From positions 1 through 64,000 of the forward strand of contig NZ_JADWYM010000020.1 of assembly GCF_022414535.1 (NCBI RefSeq): a DNA stretch of 64,000 nt, in the 5' to 3' direction. Made by a program: the position numbers and the translations under genes. This DNA is from Streptomyces sp. MUM 2J. Its GTDB lineage: Bacteria; Actinomycetota; Actinomycetes; Streptomycetales; Streptomycetaceae. Below the pieces are notes generated by a model. The model saw nothing but the letters and a program-made list of their open reading frames with translations, had not been told where the DNA came from and searched no databases. Every line of letters starts with the position of its first letter. The stretch's first letter is position 1. This document shows, piece by piece, positions 9,374 through 17,168 of this stretch.

Positions 9374-9879
9374 CCTTTCCGGCGGCCGCGCCCGGCGCGT
9401 GCCCGGTCGCCGGGCGCCCCGGGAGCGCAGCGGCCCTGCACCATTGCATGTCACCGGGAACGACGAGGGCCGCGCGCTTCGTCGGGCCGCTTGATCGGTC
9501 TCGGCGCGCCGGACGTGCCCCAAAGGGGTTTCCAAGGCCGGAGCGCGGCGAACGCCCCCGGTGGCGCGGGCGACCGCGTGACGGACCGGGTCGCACCCCC
9601 TCGACCTGCCCCGATGCACCCCCTGTGTTCCCCGCGTCCGCTGTGTCCCCTGGTTCCGTGTTCCCTCCGCCGGCCGTCCCCGACGGCCTTCCCCCGCCCC
9701 GCCGTCGCCGGCCGCGGTCGGTCCTGCGTGCCAAGTCGTCTTCAGGCAAACACTCTTGACGCCCTTTTGGTCAAGGAAGAACTCTTTTTGATCTCCCTAT
9801 TCCCCTGACATGAACTGTTCATCGAGAGAGTGGCCCCCGTCGAGTGATCACTCGCGACGAACCGCACACAGGGGGTTCT
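9374..9879. promoter_or_regulatory. 506-bp intergenic leader/promoter region of the sedolisin gene
   Basis: No credible gene. The last 130 bp become unusually AT-rich for the window (runs of T, TTGACG at 9756-9761). Two perfect small palindromes lie near the start codon: ATGAAC-T-GTTCAT at 9810-9822 and the 14-bp CGAGTGATCACTCG at 9841-9854. These mark a regulated promoter or leader, but I cannot place a confident -10. Confidence 0.45.
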
Positions 9880-11820
9880 ATGAGATCCAACCGCGCCAGG
9901 ATGCGCGCCGGAGTGAGCCTGGCAGCCACCCTGCCCATGCTCGCGGGCGCGCTGGCGGTCGGGATACCCGCGGCGCACGCCGCGGAGGGAGTACACCGGA
10001 ACACGCTGGCCGGGACCAAGCCGGCGTGGGCCACCGCCGGGGCGGACAAGGGCGCCACCTCGAACAGCGCCCAGGTCTCCGCCCGGGTCTACCTCGCCGG
10101 CCGGGACGCGGCCGGGCTCGCGGCGTACGCCCGGGCCGTCTCCGACCCGTCCTCGCCCGAGTACGGCAGGTTCCTCACCGCCGACCGGGCCCGGGCCCGT
10201 TTCGGCGCCTCCAAGGCCCAGATCGACGCCGTCAAGTCGTGGCTGACGTCGGCCGGCCTGAAGGTGACCGGCGTGACGCAGCACTACGTCTCCGTCCGCG
10301 GCGACGTGGCCGCCGCGGAGCGGGCCTTCGGCACCCAGATGCACAACTACGCCAAGAGCGGCCGGACCTACCGCGCGCCGGCCGCCTCGGCCACCGTCCC
10401 GGCCGACCTCGCCGGTGCCGTGCTGACCGTCACCGGCCTGGACAACGCCCCGCACAAGGCGGACCACAAGGACCAGCTGCCGCCGCCGGACTCCGTGTTC
10501 CGCAACTCCGGGCCGTTCTCCTCCTTCTACGGTTCCCGTACGGCGCGTGCGCTGCCCGACGCCTACGGCCGGAAGATCCCGTACGCGGTGAAGGGCTACA
10601 CCGGCCGGCAGCTGCGGTCCGCGTACGGCGCGGGCCGCTACACCGGCAAGGGGGTGCGCATCGCGATCACCGACGCGTACGCCTCACCGACCATCGCCTT
10701 CGACGCGGCCTCCTACGCCAAGAAGCACCGCGACGCCCGCTGGACCACCGGCCAGCTGCGCCAGTCCCTGCCCGGCGGCTACACCCACACCGAGGAGTGC
10801 GGGGCGGCCGGCTGGTACGGCGAGGAGACCCTGGACGTCGAGGCCGTGCACGCGGTCGCACCCGCGGCCCAGGTGACGTACGTCGGCGCCGCGTCCTGCT
10901 ACGACGACGACCTGCTCGACTCGCTCGGCAAGATCGTCGACAACCACCTGGCCGACATCGTCTCCAACTCCTGGGGCGACATCGAGGCCAACCAGACGCC
11001 GGACCTCGCCGCCGCCTACGACCAGGTCTTCCAGTTCGGCGCGGTCGAGGGCATCGGTTTCTACTTCTCCTCCGGCGACAACGGCGACGAGGTCGCCCAC
11101 ACGGGCACCAAGCAGGTGGACACCCCGGCCAACTCCGCCTGGGTGACCGCGGTCGGCGGCACCTCACTGGCCGTCGGCAAGCACAACAAGTACCTGTGGG
11201 AGACCGGCTGGGGCACCGAGCGGGCCGCTCTCGCCGCCGACGGCAAGAGCTGGACCGACTTCCCCGGCGCCTTCACCTCCGGCGCCGGCGGCGGCACCAG
11301 CCGGACCGTCGCGCAGCCCTCCTACCAGAAGGGTGTCGTCCCGGACGCGCTGGCCAAGGCCAACAACGCCGCCGGCAACCGCGTCGTCCCGGACATCGCG
11401 GCGATCGCCGACCCGAACACCGGGTTCCTCGTCGGGCAGACCCAGACCTTCCCCGACGGCAGCCAGAGGTACAGCGAGTACCGCATCGGCGGCACGTCGC
11501 TGGCCGCGCCGGTCATCGCCGCCGTCCAGGCCCTCGCCCAGCAGGCCCACGGCGGCAAGGCCCTCGGCTTCGCCAACCCGGCGATCTACGCCCGGTACGG
11601 CTCGAAGGCGTACCACGACGTCACCGACAACCCGACCGGCACCGGCCTCGCCGTGGCCCGCGTGGACTACGCCAACGGCTACAACGCCGCCGACGGCCTG
11701 ATCACCTCGGTGCGCAGCCTCGGCAAGGACAGTTCCCTGAAGGCTGTCAAGGGCTACGACGACGTCACCGGCGTCGGCTCGCCCGACCGCGGCTACGTGC
11801 AGTCCTACCGCAGGCACTGA
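9880..11820 (+). CDS. Secreted S53 (sedolisin/kumamolisin-like) serine-carboxyl peptidase
   Basis: A 646-residue secreted protease. The N-terminus is a signal peptide (RARMRAG, a hydrophobic core, then IPAAHA). A pro-kumamolisin activation domain follows (about 40-190: YLAGRDAAGLAAYARAV, YGRFLTADRARARFG). The catalytic domain shows the sedolisin triad: Glu315 and Asp319 four residues apart in GEETLDVEAVHAVAP, oxyanion Asp400 in SSGDNGDE, and Ser540 in GGTSLAAPV. The Ca-binding end (DDVTGVGSPDRG) is present. Such enzymes work at acid pH on extracellular protein. Start at ATG 9880 after GGGGG; the in-frame ATG at 9844 would put 12 non-signal residues first. Confidence 0.92.
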   Translation: MRSNRARMRAGVSLAATLPMLAGALAVGIPAAHAAEGVHRNTLAGTKPAWATAGADKGATSNSAQVSARVYLAGRDAAGLAAYARAVSDPSSPEYGRFLTADRARARFGASKAQIDAVKSWLTSAGLKVTGVTQHYVSVRGDVAAAERAFGTQMHNYAKSGRTYRAPAASATVPADLAGAVLTVTGLDNAPHKADHKDQLPPPDSVFRNSGPFSSFYGSRTARALPDAYGRKIPYAVKGYTGRQLRSAYGAGRYTGKGVRIAITDAYASPTIAFDAASYAKKHRDARWTTGQLRQSLPGGYTHTEECGAAGWYGEETLDVEAVHAVAPAAQVTYVGAASCYDDDLLDSLGKIVDNHLADIVSNSWGDIEANQTPDLAAAYDQVFQFGAVEGIGFYFSSGDNGDEVAHTGTKQVDTPANSAWVTAVGGTSLAVGKHNKYLWETGWGTERAALAADGKSWTDFPGAFTSGAGGGTSRTVAQPSYQKGVVPDALAKANNAAGNRVVPDIAAIADPNTGFLVGQTQTFPDGSQRYSEYRIGGTSLAAPVIAAVQALAQQAHGGKALGFANPAIYARYGSKAYHDVTDNPTGTGLAVARVDYANGYNAADGLITSVRSLGKDSSLKAVKGYDDVTGVGSPDRGYVQSYRRH

Positions 11821-11824
11821 GCCC

Positions 11825-11869
11825 GCACGCGTACGGGGGTGGGCGCCGGCCCGCCCCCGTACCGCGTGC
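11825..11869 (+). terminator. Terminator hairpin after the sedolisin gene
   Basis: A long imperfect inverted repeat begins 5 bp after the stop codon: GCACGCG-TACGGGGG on the left and CCCCCGTACCGCGTGC on the right with one bulge. No T-tract, as usual for Streptomyces. Confidence 0.7.
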
Positions 11870-11953
11870 GCCCGGAGGGCACACCGGGGGGCGTGGGGTG
11901 GCCCACACTCCGCGCCACCCCATCGCGTCGCTCTGACGATTACACTGGGCGGC

Positions 11954-13708
11954 GTGCCTCAACTACGTCTCGCCCTGAACCAGATCGACTCGCGCGTCGG
12001 CGACCTCGCCCGGAACACCGAGACGATCGTCCGCTGGACCCGGCACTCCGCCGAGCAGGGGGCGCATCTCGCGGCCTTCCCCGAGATGGCGCTGACCGGC
12101 TACCCCGTGGAGGACCTGGCCCTGCGGCCGTCCTTCGTCGAGGCCTCGCGCGCCGCCCTGCACGCCCTCGCCGCCCGCCTCGCCGAGGAGGGGCTGGGCG
12201 ACCTGCCGGTGGTCGTCGGCTACCTCGACCGCAGCGAGGCCGCCCAGCCGAAGTACGGCCAGCCGGCCGGCGCCCCGCAGAACGCCGCCGCGGTGCTGCA
12301 CCGCGGCGAGGTCGTGCTGACCTTCGCCAAGCACCACCTGCCGAACTACGGCGTCTTCGACGAGTTCCGCTACTTCGTCCCCGGCGACACCATGCCCGTC
12401 GTACGGGTGCACGGCGTGGACGTGGCCCTGGCGATCTGCGAGGACCTCTGGCAGGACGGCGGCCGGGTCCCGGCGGCCCGCTCCGCCCGGGCCGGCCTGC
12501 TGCTGTCGATCAACGCCTCCCCCTACGAGCGCAACAAGGACGACACCCGCCTCGACCTGGTCCGCAAGCGCGCCCAGGAGGCCGGCTGCACCACCGCCTA
12601 CCTGGCCATGATCGGCGGCCAGGACGAGCTGGTGTTCGACGGCGACTCGATCGTCGTCGACGCGAGCGGCGACGTCGTCGCCCGTGCGCCGCAGTTCTCC
12701 GAGGGCTGCGTGCTGCTCGACCTGGACCTGCCGGCCGCCGCCCCGAACGCCCCCGAGGGCATGGTCGACGACGGGCTGCGCATCGAGCGCACGGTGCTCT
12801 CCGCGGACCCACTGCCCGCCTACGAGCCGCAGCACACCGGCGGCTACGCCGAGCGGCTGGACGATGCGGAGGAGGTCTACTCCGCGCTGGTCGTGGGAGT
12901 GCGCGCGTACGTGCAGAAGAACGGCTTCCGCTCCGTCCTGATCGGCCTGTCCGGCGGTATCGACTCCGCGCTCGTCGCGGCGATCGCCTGCGACGCGATC
13001 GGCGCCGAGAACGTCTACGGCGTGTCCATGCCGTCGAAGTACTCCTCGGAGCACTCCCGCGACGACGCGGCCGAACTGGCCCGCCGGACCGGGCTGAACT
13101 TCCGCACCGTGCCGATCGCCCCCATGGTCGACGCCTACATGGCGGCCACCGAGCTGACCGGGCTGGCCGAGGAGAACCTCCAGTCCCGGCTGCGCGGCAC
13201 CCTGCTGATGGCCATCTCCAACCAGGAGGGCCACATCGTCCTCGCCCCCGGCAACAAGTCCGAGCTGGCGGTCGGCTACTCCACGCTCTACGGGGACTCG
13301 GTGGGCGCCTACGGCCCCATCAAGGACGTGTACAAGACCTGGATCTGGCGGCTGGCCGAGTGGCGCAACGAGGCGGCCCGCGACCGCGGCACGACCCCGC
13401 CGATCCCGGAGAACTCCATCACCAAGCCGCCGAGCGCCGAACTGCGCCCCGGCCAGGTGGACACCGACTCCCTGCCCGACTACCCGGTGCTGGACGCGAT
13501 CCTGGAGCTGTACGTCGACCGGGACCAGGGAGCCGACACGATCGTGGCGGCCGGCTTCGACCCGGAGCTGGTGACCAGGACCCTGCGCATGGTGGACACG
13601 GCCGAGTACAAGCGACGCCAGTACCCGCCGGGCACCAAGATCTCCGCGAAGGGCTTCGGCAAGGACCGCCGCCTGCCGATCACCAACGGCTGGCGCGAGA
13701 CGGCGTGA
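11954..13708 (+). CDS. nadE: Glutamine-dependent NAD+ synthetase
   Basis: Two-domain enzyme that amidates nicotinic acid adenine dinucleotide to NAD+ using glutamine as ammonia donor. The N-terminal nitrilase-type glutaminase has the Glu-Lys-Cys triad: Glu44 in FPEMALTG, Lys126 in FAKHHLPNYGVFDE and Cys162 in AICEDLW. The C-terminal synthetase has the PP-loop SGGIDSA at 333-339, followed by the ammonia-tunnel and NaAD-binding sequences LAPGNKSELAVGYSTLYGD. The length of 584 is typical for actinobacteria. The GTG at 11954 begins directly at the conserved PQLRLALNQ. It is a single gene, convergent with the DUF305 gene. Confidence 0.96.
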   Translation: MPQLRLALNQIDSRVGDLARNTETIVRWTRHSAEQGAHLAAFPEMALTGYPVEDLALRPSFVEASRAALHALAARLAEEGLGDLPVVVGYLDRSEAAQPKYGQPAGAPQNAAAVLHRGEVVLTFAKHHLPNYGVFDEFRYFVPGDTMPVVRVHGVDVALAICEDLWQDGGRVPAARSARAGLLLSINASPYERNKDDTRLDLVRKRAQEAGCTTAYLAMIGGQDELVFDGDSIVVDASGDVVARAPQFSEGCVLLDLDLPAAAPNAPEGMVDDGLRIERTVLSADPLPAYEPQHTGGYAERLDDAEEVYSALVVGVRAYVQKNGFRSVLIGLSGGIDSALVAAIACDAIGAENVYGVSMPSKYSSEHSRDDAAELARRTGLNFRTVPIAPMVDAYMAATELTGLAEENLQSRLRGTLLMAISNQEGHIVLAPGNKSELAVGYSTLYGDSVGAYGPIKDVYKTWIWRLAEWRNEAARDRGTTPPIPENSITKPPSAELRPGQVDTDSLPDYPVLDAILELYVDRDQGADTIVAAGFDPELVTRTLRMVDTAEYKRRQYPPGTKISAKGFGKDRRLPITNGWRETA

Positions 13709-13725
13709 GGGGGGAGGGCCTGCGC

Positions 13726-13743
13726 CCGGGGCTACGGCCCCGG
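13726..13743. terminator. Bidirectional terminator between nadE and the DUF305 gene
   Basis: CCGGGGC-TACG-GCCCCGG, a perfect 7-bp stem with a 4-nt loop, sits between the two convergent genes and covers the stop codon of the DUF305 gene. Confidence 0.5.
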
Positions 13744-14355
13744 CGCTGCCCCGCGCTCCCTCAGCATGTCGGACATGAGCTGGATCTCCGACCGCTGCGC
13801 GTCGACCATGCGCTGGGCGAGCCGCTTCTCCGCCCCGACCGTGCACCGCGCGACACAGCCCTCGGCCATGTGCACGCCGCCCTGGTGATGGGCCGTCATC
13901 AGCTGGAGGTACAGCACCTCGGCCCGCCGGTCGCCGAGCGACCCGAGCCGCTCCAGATCGGCGTCGGTCGCCATGCCCGGCATCAGCGCTCCCTCCCCAC
14001 CCGCGGGCAGGGAGCGCATGCCCATCCAGGCCATCGGCGGCTGCGGTGACACCTTCGGCAGGCCCCACAGGTCCAGCCACCCCAGCAGCATGCCGCGCTG
14101 GTTCGCCTGCGTCTGGGCGATGTCGTAGGCGAGCCGCCGCACCTCCGTGTCCCGGGTGCGGTCGCGCACGAGGTACGACATCTCCACCGCCTGCTGGTGG
14201 TGGATCGCCATGTCCCGCGCGAACCCGGCGTCCGCGGATTCCGCGGTGGGCGTCCCCGGCGCGCCGCCGCCCTCCGCGACCGCGTAGGTGAGCGCGCCGG
14301 TCGCGACGAGCGCCGCCGCGGCGGCGCCGGCCACCCAGCCGACGGCCCGGCTCAC
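13732..14355 (-). CDS. DUF305 family secreted or membrane-anchored protein
   Basis: 207 residues starting at GTG 14355, which overlaps the TGA of the upstream DUF3105 gene (GTGA). The N-terminal hydrophobic segment GWVAGAAAAALVATGALTYAV is a signal or anchor. The DUF305 domain shows its two conserved His motifs, MAIHHQQAVEMS and MTAHHQGGVHMAEG, each with a Met/His ladder that suggests metal binding, possibly copper. The molecular role is not established. Coupling to the DUF3105 gene argues that the two extracytoplasmic domains work together. Confidence 0.85.
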   Translation of the reverse strand: MSRAVGWVAGAAAAALVATGALTYAVAEGGGAPGTPTAESADAGFARDMAIHHQQAVEMSYLVRDRTRDTEVRRLAYDIAQTQANQRGMLLGWLDLWGLPKVSPQPPMAWMGMRSLPAGGEGALMPGMATDADLERLGSLGDRRAEVLYLQLMTAHHQGGVHMAEGCVARCTVGAEKRLAQRMVDAQRSEIQLMSDMLRERGAAPGP

Positions 14356-15059
14356 CGCATCATCCCGCCGCTGCACGTGGCACCCGGCTCGGGCGTCTGC
14401 TCCCCCTGCACGTAGGCGGCGAGGAACGCGTCCACGGCCGGGTCGCCGGCGCTCTTCACGGACCGCTGGTGGCCCCACGCGGTGAGCACGATCGGGTCCC
14501 GCTGGTCCGGGTAGGGACTCATCATCGTGTACGGCGTCCGCTCGACCTTGGCGGCGAGGGCCTCCACGTCGGATCCGGCCGCCTCGCCGTTGTACGTCAC
14601 CCAGACCGCGCCGTGCTCCAGCGAGTGCACGGCGTTCCCGTTCTTCAGGGCCTTGGTGTAGACGGTGCCGTCGCACTCCGCCCACACCGGGTCGTGGTCG
14701 CCGCCGACCGGCGGCTCCATCGGGTAGTGCACGGGCGCGGTGACGTGTTTGCGGGACAGCTCGCCCTGCCAGGTCCGCACGCCGTCCGCGCCGGTGACGA
14801 AATGCCCCGCCCCGGCGGAGTCCCCGTCGCCGGCCGTCGCCGGCCCCGAGTTCTTCCCGGCGCCCCCCGCCGCGTCCGCGCCCTTGCCGCCCGCGGACGT
14901 CACCAGCAGCACCCCGCCGACGACGAGAGCGGCGGCCACCAGGGCGCCCACCGTCACGGCGAGGACGCGTCGCCGCCGCCCGGGGGCCTGTCCGGCACGC
15001 CGTGCCTCCTCGATGCGCGCCCTGCGCGCCGCACTGCTGCTGTCGTTGGCGGATCCCAC
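14352..15059 (-). CDS. DUF3105 family membrane-anchored protein
   Basis: 235 residues: a basic cytoplasmic N-terminus (RRARIEEARRAGQAPGRRRR), one transmembrane helix (VLAVTVGALVAAALVVGGVLLV), a Gly/Ser/Ala linker, then the outside DUF3105 domain with HYPMEPPVGGDHDPVWAECDG, and VHSLEHGAVWVTYN. The His and Cys residues in these motifs are the family signature and could bind metal. The function of the family is unknown. First gene of the two-gene operon with DUF305, and divergent from nsrR, with which it shares a 145-bp control region. Confidence 0.85.
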   Translation of the reverse strand: MGSANDSSSAARRARIEEARRAGQAPGRRRRVLAVTVGALVAAALVVGGVLLVTSAGGKGADAAGGAGKNSGPATAGDGDSAGAGHFVTGADGVRTWQGELSRKHVTAPVHYPMEPPVGGDHDPVWAECDGTVYTKALKNGNAVHSLEHGAVWVTYNGEAAGSDVEALAAKVERTPYTMMSPYPDQRDPIVLTAWGHQRSVKSAGDPAVDAFLAAYVQGEQTPEPGATCSGGMMR

Positions 15060-15166
15060 GGGGGAGTGTCCTTTGTGAGGGGAGGGTCACGGACGAGTGT
15101 GCCGATGGTAGTGGGGCGGCGGACCGTGGTGTGGGGCGGGTCCGGCCGCGGGCTGCGGCGCACGAT

Positions 15167-15189
15167 AAGTGGTATCCGTGATGCGCATT
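15167..15189. promoter_or_regulatory. Putative NsrR site in the nsrR promoter
   Basis: A 23-bp imperfect inverted repeat ends 15 bp before the nsrR start. Its right half, read on the other strand, is AATGCGCATCA; it matches the half-site AACTTGCATCT found at hmp in the key positions AA, GCATC. The left half is weaker (AAGTGGTATCC). Expected for autoregulation by an Rrf2 protein. Confidence 0.55.
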
Positions 15190-15204
15190 ACCTAGGCTGC
15201 CGGT

Positions 15205-15639
15205 ATGCGGCTCCTGCGCTCCACCGACCTCGCCCTGCGCTTCCTGATGCGGCTCGCCGTCGTCGAGACGTCCACCCCGACGACCCGCGACGTCGCCGCG
15301 GACATGGGCGTCCCCTACACGCACGCCGCCAAGGTCGTCGCCGAGCTCCAGCGGCTGGGACTGGTCGACGCCCGCCGCGGGCGGGGCGGGGGGCTGTCGC
15401 TGACCGAGAAGGGCCGCACGGCTTCCGTGGGCGCCGTCGTGCGCAGCTTCGAGGGCGAGGGCGACGTCGTCGACTGCGAGGGCGCCACGCCCTGCCCCCT
15501 GAGCCCGGGCTGCCGGCTGCGCGGCGAGCTGCGCCGGGCCCAGGAGGCGTTCTACGCGGCGCTGGACCCGGTGACCGTGGCGGACGTCGTCGCCGAGCCG
15601 ACCGGGCCGCTGCTCCTGGGGCTGCCCAAGGTCCCCTGA
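15205..15639 (+). CDS. nsrR: Rrf2 family nitric-oxide-sensing repressor NsrR
   Basis: 144-residue winged-helix regulator. The HTH is TTRDVAADMGVPYTHAAKVVAELQRLGLVD, followed by the wing RRGRGGGLSL. Cys91, Cys97 and Cys103 (CEGATPCPLSPGC) have the spacing of the [4Fe-4S] ligands of S. coelicolor NsrR. In that organism NsrR represses its own gene and flavohaemoglobin genes until NO destroys the cluster. The convergent neighbour is exactly a flavohaemoglobin gene, and both carry matching operator-like repeats, which supports NsrR rather than another Rrf2 member such as IscR or RsrR. Confidence 0.92.
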   Translation: MRLLRSTDLALRFLMRLAVVETSTPTTRDVAADMGVPYTHAAKVVAELQRLGLVDARRGRGGGLSLTEKGRTASVGAVVRSFEGEGDVVDCEGATPCPLSPGCRLRGELRRAQEAFYAALDPVTVADVVAEPTGPLLLGLPKVP

Positions 15640-15673
15640 CCGTCCGGGGGCCGGGCGGTCAGGGGACGACGGG

Positions 15674-16867
15674 TCAGGGCTGGGCCAGCCAGAGGTCCGG
15701 GCCGAAGACCTCGTAGTGGATGTCGGCTGGGGCGACACCCTTCTCGATCAGTTGAGCACGCACCGTGCGCATGAAGGGCAGCGGGCCGCACAGGTACGCG
15801 CGCGTGCCCGCCGGGACGTCGACGCCGGCGAGGTCCACCAGCCCGGTGTGGGCACCGGCCGGGGCGTCCTGCTCGTACCACAGGTGCAGCGCCGCGTCCG
15901 CCAGCTTGCCGGTGCGGGCCTCGTGCTCGGCACGCAGGGCGTGGTGGCCGGGGGAGCGGTCGCCGTGCACGACGGTGACCGGGGCGCGGTGCCCGTCCTC
16001 CGCCAGCTGCGCCAGCATGGCGATCATCGGGGTCACGCCGATGCCGGCCGAGGCCAGCAGCACGGGCGCGTCCGGGGCGTCGTCGAGGACGAGGTCGCCG
16101 TACGGGGCGGACAGCTCCAGGACGTCGCCCACCCGTACCCGCGTGTGCAGGTGGTGGGAGACCTCGCCGTCCGGGGTGCCGTCGCCCAGCACCCGCTTGA
16201 CGCTGATCTGCCGGACGGTGCCGGTGGGCGCGCCGGAGAGGCTGTACTGCCGTATCTGCCGGGCGCCGTCCGGCAGCTGCACGCGCACCGAGACGTACTG
16301 ACCGGCCCGGAAGGGCGGCACCGGGTCGCCGTCGAGGGGACGGAGCCGGAAGGTGGTGACGTCGGTGGTCTCCGGGACGCGCTCGACGACCTCCCACCGG
16401 CGCCGGCCGTTCTCGCCGCTCTCGCCGCTTTCCCGGTACAGCCGCTTCTCGATGGCCACCAGGGCGTTGGCCATCAGCCAGTACACCTCGTCCCAGGCCG
16501 CCGCGACCTCGGGGGTGACGGCCTCGCCGAGGACGCCGGCGATGGCGGCGAAGAGGTGCTCGTGGACGATCGCGTACTGCTCGGGCGCCACGCCCAGGGA
16601 GGCGTGCTTGTGGGCGATCCGGCCCAGCATCGCGTCCGGCCGCTGCCCGGGGTGGTCCAGCAGGTGGGTGGCGAAGGCGGCGATGGAACCGGCCAGGGCC
16701 TGGCGCTGGGTGCCGGCGGCCTGGTTGCCGCGGTTGAACAGGTCGCGCAGCAGTTCGGGGTGGGCGGTGAACATACCGGCGTAGAAGCGCTCGGTGATCT
16801 CGTCGAGGTGCGCGCCGACGGCGGGCAGGGTCGCACGGATCACGGCGGCGGACGGGTCGGACAGCAT
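15674..16867 (-). CDS. hmp: Flavohaemoglobin (nitric oxide dioxygenase)
   Basis: Converts NO and O2 to nitrate with NAD(P)H. The globin domain (about 1-140) carries the proximal-His region AIVHEHLFAAI and the distal-side segment FNRGNQAAGTQRQALA. The FAD domain has RQYSLSG, and the NAD(P) domain has GIGVTPMIAML and ends with CGPLPFMRTVRAQL and YEVFGPDLW. The start at ATG 16867 is fixed by AGGAGG 6 nt upstream; a longer frame to 16918 would run through the operator. Convergent with nsrR and controlled by the NsrR-type palindrome just upstream. Confidence 0.95.
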   Translation of the reverse strand: MLSDPSAAVIRATLPAVGAHLDEITERFYAGMFTAHPELLRDLFNRGNQAAGTQRQALAGSIAAFATHLLDHPGQRPDAMLGRIAHKHASLGVAPEQYAIVHEHLFAAIAGVLGEAVTPEVAAAWDEVYWLMANALVAIEKRLYRESGESGENGRRRWEVVERVPETTDVTTFRLRPLDGDPVPPFRAGQYVSVRVQLPDGARQIRQYSLSGAPTGTVRQISVKRVLGDGTPDGEVSHHLHTRVRVGDVLELSAPYGDLVLDDAPDAPVLLASAGIGVTPMIAMLAQLAEDGHRAPVTVVHGDRSPGHHALRAEHEARTGKLADAALHLWYEQDAPAGAHTGLVDLAGVDVPAGTRAYLCGPLPFMRTVRAQLIEKGVAPADIHYEVFGPDLWLAQP

Positions 16868-16910
16868 CAGGGCCTCCTTCGGGCTCGGCTGGCCCCGGCA
16901 CCGTATTAAA

Positions 16911-16933
16911 ACTTGCATCTGAGATGCAAATTA
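16911..16933. promoter_or_regulatory. NsrR operator upstream of hmp
   Basis: TTGCATCT-G-AGATGCAA (16913-16929) is a perfect 17-bp palindrome, flanked by A-rich and T-rich positions that extend the symmetry towards 23 bp. It lies 44 bp upstream of the hmp start codon. It fits the 11-bp inverted-repeat type of site described for S. coelicolor NsrR and is related to the repeat at nsrR. Confidence 0.8.
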
Positions 16934-17168
16934 AGGGTGGTGGGGGGAGCCACCCCGGACCGGCCGTTACAGATGGCGGTCCGAGCAGGCAAGATGGGCG
17001 CAGAGCGGTGCACGTGCCGCACCCGGGGCGTCCGCGCCCGGGTCGGCCGGCCGATCATGGTCCGCAACGCGCATGAAATGGTGTTGTGGTGGGATGCTCA
17101 GGTGCCCGACCGCCCGCCCGCGGGACATGGGACAGGCGGCCTGACCGGCAAGGATGGGGAAGCGGAAG

